64,000 bases of DNA from contig NC_058193.1 in NCBI RefSeq assembly GCF_907165205.1, positions 5,332,001 to 5,396,000 on the forward strand. Reading direction: 5' to 3'. A program made the translations under genes and the position numbers. Shown piece after piece: positions 59,289 to 64,000 of the stretch (positions within the stretch are counted from its first letter, which is position 1; every line of letters begins with the position of its first letter). The notes below the pieces were generated by a model that was not told the DNA's origin, did not search any database, and saw only the letters and a list, made by a program, of their open reading frames with translations. The stretch comes from Coccinella septempunctata. Lineage: Eukaryota > Arthropoda > Insecta > Coleoptera > Coccinellidae.

Positions 59289-59794
59289 AGCCATATTTTC
59301 GCGATAAAGACGCGTGAAGCGTCTTTAAGCGGTGCTATTCGAGCGAATAAGTCATGACGTCAGTCTTTAAGACGCTTTAAGCGGAACCTGGCGGTCTGTG
59401 GAGAGCGCCTGTGTCATAGAGTCATCTTGTCTCTGGCCTGTGCAGAGATATATCTATATCTCTGGGCCTGTGTCGTCTTAAGCGGAAAGAGGTAATATAA
59501 AGAAGAAGGGAGAATATGTTGTTTATATCGAATTTGATTTGAATTCCTACTAGGGAAGAGTGCTTTTATTGCCAATAATGCAGTTTCTGCATCATTTAGA
59601 ATAAATATATATTTTTCAAATAATAGCCAAAGAACAGAAATTGAAAAATTCACAATTCGATTCGCTGTCAAATGTCAACGACAGATGACTCAACCATCAG
59701 CGATATTCTATTTTTGCGACAACAAAATTAATGACGTCACGCTTAAAGACGCTTTAAGACATCGATTAAGACGCTTAATCGCCAAAATATGGCT
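59289..59794. mobile_element. MITE inside the Penelope element
   Basis: Starts AGCCATATTTTCGCGAT and ends ATCGCCAAAATATGGCT, flanked by TTG (59286-59288, 59795-59797). Subterminal GACGCTTTAAG-type repeats occur in both orientations. Its absence from the other two Penelope copies confirms the insertion. Superfamily uncertain; a 3-bp duplication suggests Harbinger or CACTA-like. Confidence 0.75.
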
Positions 59795-59799
59795 TTGAA

Positions 59800-60495
59800 A
59801 TTACCGGATGACAGTTCCTTCTTTAGTAAATTGATCCAAATATGATCTATTCCTACCGAACAATTTGCCAAATTATTATCTTGATCTAATAGAATACACG
59901 TAGACTCTTTAATCTTTCGTTTATAATGGTCTGGTTCCGTCATTAAAATTTTAGTGTTGTCCCAATCCATCATGTGGTCTCCCGTATTAAAACGATTAAT
60001 TTCTCTATTTTTAATATTATTTTTATGTTCGCGTTTTCTTATTTCTAGAGGTCTGGACGTTTCACTTGTATAAGTTTTACCACAAATACAGGGTATGTTG
60101 TAAATACAATTTTTTTATTTTTGTTTTTCGTTCAAAGGTTTAGTTTTTGTTAATATAGATCTTAAATCATTTTGCGTTTTAAAAACAGTTCGTATGTTGA
60201 ACTTCGAACCGATTCTTCTTATTTTTTCTGAAAGGCCATTAACATAACGAATTACATTCAATAAATTTGGTTGTTCTTGACGGTTTGTTGGTTGTTCCTG
60301 ATCATTATTACGATTTTGGTTAGTCATTTTTCTCTCTAAATTTAATATTGTTTTTTCAATAAAATTTTCCGGGTATTGATTATCCCTAAGTAAATGTTTA
60401 ATGAAGTCGACTTCATTATTTCTAATTTCGGGTGTAGATGAAATTAAATTAGCTCTATCATGAAGTGTTTTAATAATACCTCTTTTGACACTCAC
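59800..60495 (-). pseudogene. Penelope connecting region and GIY-YIG endonuclease
   Basis: 60115-60495 is the RT C-terminal connector (RGIIKTLHDRANLIS, then FLRDNQYP-type and FKTQNDLRSILTKTKP). It runs on through a YNIPC-CGKTYTSETSRPLEIRKREH block and INRFNTGDHMMDWDNTKIL to CSVGIDHIWINLLKKEL near 59800. The GIY-YIG signature is reduced to the YNIPC...Y(T)SET...R..EH core. One frame shift or stop lies near 60115. Confidence 0.8.
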
Positions 60496-60543
60496 TTGGT
60501 GATTGGAATAAAAATTCAGATATCTATTGGTATGTGTCTTTTT

Positions 60544-61028
60544 TCAGTATACGCTCGTTTCAAAATAATTCGAAAACTGTTTTATTGAAACATCTAGGAA
60601 TGAAATTTTGTTATCCTGCTCTAATTCCATTGTAAATTTTATTGCAGGTTCTTTGTTGTTAAAATGATCAAAAAAATCCTCTAGTTCATCTCTACCATGT
60701 TGCCAAATCACAAAAATATCGTCTACATATCTCCACCAAGTCTTTGGTTTTAGTGGGTATGTGTCTATATATTTTTGTTCGAAAGATTCCATGAATATGT
60801 TACTCATTACTGGTGATAAAGGAGAACCCATAGCCATACCAAATTTTTGTTTATAGAAAACATCATCTAATTGAAAATATGTGGAATTCAGGCAAACTTC
60901 TAATATCTCCATTATATCATCAATAGTCAATTTCGAATTTTCATAAATGGTTCTATCATTAATCAATTTTGTTCTCACTATTTCAAGAGTTTTATCAACT
61001 GGAACATTTGGAAAAAGATTTACTACAT
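60544..61028 (-). pseudogene. Penelope reverse transcriptase, 5'-truncated
   Basis: Starts within the RT at FDVVNLFPNVPVD, then FGMAMGSPLSPVMSNI, WWRYVDDIFVIW (catalytic YVDD) and ISFLDVSI. This pattern is specific to Penelope-like, telomerase-related RTs. The upstream half is missing because of the inverted junction near 61028, and the frame breaks near 60544. Confidence 0.9.
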
Positions 61029-61372
61029 CAAAAATAATATTTAAAATAGAGAAATTAATCGATCACAGATCGCAGATCACATTTGTTCTAATACGGGAGA
61101 CCACATGATGGATTGGGACAACACTAAAATTTTAATGACGGAACCAGACCATTATAAACGAAAGATTAAAGAGTCTACGTGTATAATAATTTGGCAAATT
61201 GTTCGGTAGGAATAGATCATATTTGGATCAATTCACTAAAGAAGGAACTGTCATCCGGTAATTTCAAAATTAAATGAATCAACATTTCTATGCAGTCTCT
61301 GTTTCTATGTATTGACAATTAATGTCAAACAAAAGCCACAATTCAGAAGATTTTCGAAAATAGATTTTTCGT

Positions 61373-61404
61373 CTGATGAAGGAGTCTGATATAGACTCCG
61401 AAAC
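61373..61404 (+). ncRNA. Minimal hammerhead motif, third copy
   Basis: Identical core in the plus-oriented flank; followed by GTTACAACTTAG as in the minus copy. Confidence 0.7.
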
Positions 61405-61607
61405 GTTACAACTTAGAATTATAATTTCAACGTTATTTATTTTCAGTTCATTGTCAGGCAACAATTTTTTCTATTTAATTTGCTCCTGACAAATTAGTGC
61501 AAGAATTTACGCAGGAGCAAATCGTTCATTTAATTTTTAATTGATTTTGTTTCAGAGATTGGGAGTTAAAACCATAAAAACTTTATGAAGAATTTGAAAA
61601 ATGAGAT

Positions 61608-61965
61608 TAACTAAAAGAGGTGAACTCAAACGAGGTGATACAAATCAAAAATTATTACAACGAGAAGTGAATTCTACGGTGCTTACAAAGGGAACCATTA
61701 AGAAAAATGTGTAAATGTGTGGTTTTTCACTTCTGAAAAACACTGAAAGTGGGGCCGCTGCTTCGTTTAACCAGCGCACCGCAGAATCGGGGTACCATAC
61801 GTGGCCACCGGAGCTGGTCAGGAGCGTCGACTAGAGAGAGGTCGGAGGGGTGCTTCGCTCAATTTTTAACAAGACTCTCAATTTTTCACCACGAATTTCG
61901 AATTTCCCGGTATATCGGGCTTGTGGTGGTGCTAATAAAATTAGTCTCAATGTGCACCATTAGTG
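61608..61965. other. No recognisable gene
   Basis: Non-coding. 61750-61870 is distinctly GC-richer than its surroundings, perhaps the 5' part of an unrecognised element. Confidence 0.35.
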
Positions 61966-61968
61966 TAA

Positions 61969-63374
61969 GCCTAGTTGCACACACACCGATTTTGGACGGC
62001 CGATTTTATATTTATATAACCAATAGTGAACCACGTGTGGAAACGGGACCTTGCACATACGCCGACCATTATAATAATAATAATAATAATAATAATAATT
62101 CATTAATCCTTTCAGATACCATAGCGATATATAGGACAGGTCAAAGAGAGAAGAAAAAAAAAAGAAAATTCACAAATAATAATACAACTATCAACTTAAT
62201 TGATCTGAAAAAAATTCTCTTGGCTCATAGTAACCCTTAGAACATAATAGCACCTTGATTTCTTTCTTGAACTGTCTATCATTCAACTTTTTAAACCTGC
62301 TTGGTAGATGATTATAGAGAGAAATTCCGGCAAATTTAGGTGATGCCCTGAATTTGGTAGTTGTGTGCATTGGTATACTCAATAAATTGCCATGCCTTGT
62401 TCTATAATCATGAAAGTCTGAACATTTCTCCAATTTGGATAAGTTAGCTCGCACGTACAACAGACAATTCAACATGTATATACACGGCAACGTTAAAATT
62501 TGAAAGTTCTTGAAGACGTCTCTGCAAGAATCTTTAGGCCTCAGACCAAATATTAGGCGAATAATCTTCTTCTGCGTGACGAATACACGATTACTCTCCG
62601 ATGATGCTCCCCAAAGAAGAACGTTGTAGTTCAGATGACTGTACACCAGAGAGTAATACACGCTGATGAGGGTCTCAATTGGAAGTGACTCTCTTAATCG
62701 GTGTAGTGCGTAGTAGGATTTGTTGAGAGTCTTACACAAATGATCCAAATGAAAGTTCCATCTCAAGAAGCCGTCGACGTAAAGACCTAGGAACTTCACA
62801 CACTCCACGGTTGTTATACTGCCTCCCGACATATTAATAATCAGCGGTGTAGACTGTCCCATTTCCCGATTCTGGAACTTTATAATCTGAGTCTTACTGG
62901 AGTTCATAATGAGCGAGTTTTTACGACACCAAGCTTCAAATCGCTGAATAAGTTCTTCACAAATTCGTATGAGATCATCTATACTTTTCGCTCGTACTGC
63001 TATGGATGTATCGTCCGCAAAAAGAATTAGTATGCATGCAATTAGGTATTCCGGTAAATCATTGATGAACAATAAAAAGAACATTGATCGGTGACGGTGA
63101 AATGCCGGTGAGAAACCGTCCAATACCGGCAATACCGGGATGTAGTGGCTTACGTGACTAAGTACACGTTTGTAGAAGCACCGATTGTTTACCATTGAAC
63201 TCAAGAATGAGTTCTTTCTTGAGTTCAATGTTTTTTACCGACCATTTCAGTCGACTTTAGTTGGCTGATCGTTTGGACGGTAAAAATCCGGTTAGTGTGC
63301 AAGCAACTGCTACCGATAAAATATCGGCCGATTTCATTCCGGGCCGTCCAAAATCGGTGTGTGTGCAACTAGGC
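61969..63374. mobile_element. TAA-flanked inverted-repeat element
   Basis: Terminal inverted repeats of at least 33 bp: GCCTAGTTGCACACACACCG at the left and its inverse at the right, extending through ATTTTGGACGGCC. TAA lies on both sides (61966-61968, 63375-63377), as in Harbinger-type elements. It is interrupted by a (TTA)n-tailed non-LTR fragment. Confidence 0.8.
62072..63087 (-). pseudogene. 5'-truncated non-LTR RT fragment with (TTA)n tail
   Basis: Minus frame 62191-63087: FLLFINDLPEYL, catalytic FADD, KFLGLYVDGFLRWNFHL, YNVLLWGAS and PKDSCRDVF, with a C-terminal stop at 62191, then a 3' UTR and ATT repeat (62074-62099). The apparent N-terminus beyond 63087 belongs to the host MITE. Open over about 300 codons; same family as the relic at 34905-36112. 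Confidence 0.85.
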
Positions 63375-63492
63375 TAATTGTTCCTGGTTTCAATCTGTTT
63401 TTTTATATTCCTAGGTTGAATTTTTTGGGTTATGGGTATATTTTTTAATTATTACCCTATAATTAGGAATTTTCCAGTTGGGTATAATGAAG

Positions 63493-64000
63493 TTATTATG
63501 ACTTTAGCCTTGCGGCTTTCACACTCCTCTCCAGAGGAACATTCTCTTATCCCAGATGTCTCAGATATCAAAAGGATTACGCTCTGTTGGAGCCCTTTCC
63601 AGGTTTTCGGGCTCGTGGTGGTGGTCGGGTTTGGGCCGCTCCTCAGCTTCTTGCTGTCGGTTGGATTCCTAATCCACCCGCACACCCTGTCGAAGCGGAT
63701 GGTGTTTCTCTGCATTTCCCATGTACTTGCGTAGAGTTCTCGCCGTTCCCAGCAGTACCGCCTTCTGCATGACTCTATAGATATTTTCGTCCAACTGAAG
63801 TTTCCTCAAGTTCTCTGGTAGTTTCTTCGGTATCAGGCCTATAGATACAATGACAATAGGGATGGTCTCTATATCTTTCAGCTTACACTGTCTTCTCGTT
63901 TGTTCCTCTCTCTGTATCTTAAAATGTTTTCGGTGTGCCTTTCTAGAGGATTGTTATTATTTGGAATCGCCACGTCGATGAACAGTGCTTTGTACTCATC
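63493..64000 (-). pseudogene. Dong/R4 element 3' end, running off the window
   Basis: Minus-strand copy of the Dong 3' UTR and C-terminal codons (starts at TTATTATGACTTTAGCC, the inverse of the 48160-48180 end). Compared with the 44-kb copy, coding similarity continues to the edge but the frame is shifted in places. Confidence 0.85.

Larger units (their letters stand above)
58927..61593 (-). mobile_element. Penelope-like element with RT and GIY-YIG domains
   Basis: Flanked by a 14-bp duplication TTGAAAAATGAGAT (58913-58926 and 61594-61607). The main body is minus-oriented (61028 to 58927); a plus-oriented partial copy of its 3' end (61029-61593) forms the other flank, so both ends carry the same terminal sequence in inverse orientation, as is common in Penelope elements. 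A MITE sits at 59289-59794. Confidence 0.85.

Overview
The window looks like insect nuclear DNA: AT-rich, short introns, and made almost entirely of transposable elements. I recognise no host gene with confidence; one possible exon lies near 8.0-8.4 kb. The mix of elements (Jockey-superfamily non-LTR elements, an R4/Dong-type element in TAA repeats, a Gypsy LTR element, a P-type DNA transposon with a THAP gene, a Penelope-like element and many TA-flanked MITEs) fits an insect. The species cannot be read from the sequence.

Layout. 1-2.3 kb: two decayed non-LTR 3' ends. 2.9-4.0 kb: a ~61-bp minisatellite split by a MITE. 4.1-10.4 kb: mostly non-coding with small transposon relics. 10.4-16.8 kb: a three-level nest in which a TA-flanked MITE is split by a non-LTR element, itself split by a small LTR-flanked element carrying three hammerhead ribozymes. 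16.8-21.3 kb: a foldback element, ORF1 relics and a Dong fragment. 21.3-30.7 kb: a non-LTR element split by a 5.5-kb Gypsy element. 30.7-31.6 kb: an inverted-duplicated Dong fragment. 33.3-34.4 kb: a foldback element. 34.9-43.3 kb: a non-LTR relic and a Jockey element split by a 3.8-kb non-LTR element with a 6-bp target-site duplication (TSD). 44.1-49.6 kb: a nearly intact Dong-type element in (TAA)n followed by a 5'-truncated second copy. 49.6-56.8 kb: a non-LTR element split by a 3.5-kb P element with an 8-bp TSD. 57.4-61.6 kb: two Penelope-like insertions with minimal hammerhead motifs. 61.97-63.37 kb: a TAA-flanked inverted-repeat element holding a non-LTR fragment. 63.5-64 kb: another Dong 3' end.

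The most notable object is the hammerhead element at 11560-12988. It has LTR-like repeats, a primer-binding-like site, a polypurine tract, no ORF, a 4-5 bp TSD and a type III hammerhead in each repeat. This is the architecture known from plant LTR retrozymes, here in what appears to be an animal genome. The ribozyme has a perfect 9-nt complementarity between loops I and II. Together with the Penelope hammerheads, the window holds two unrelated ribozyme-bearing retroelement systems.

Most coding sequences are broken. The least damaged are the Dong ORF (one stop codon), the P transposase (one frameshift, one stop), and ORF2 of the 37-41 kb element (one frameshift).
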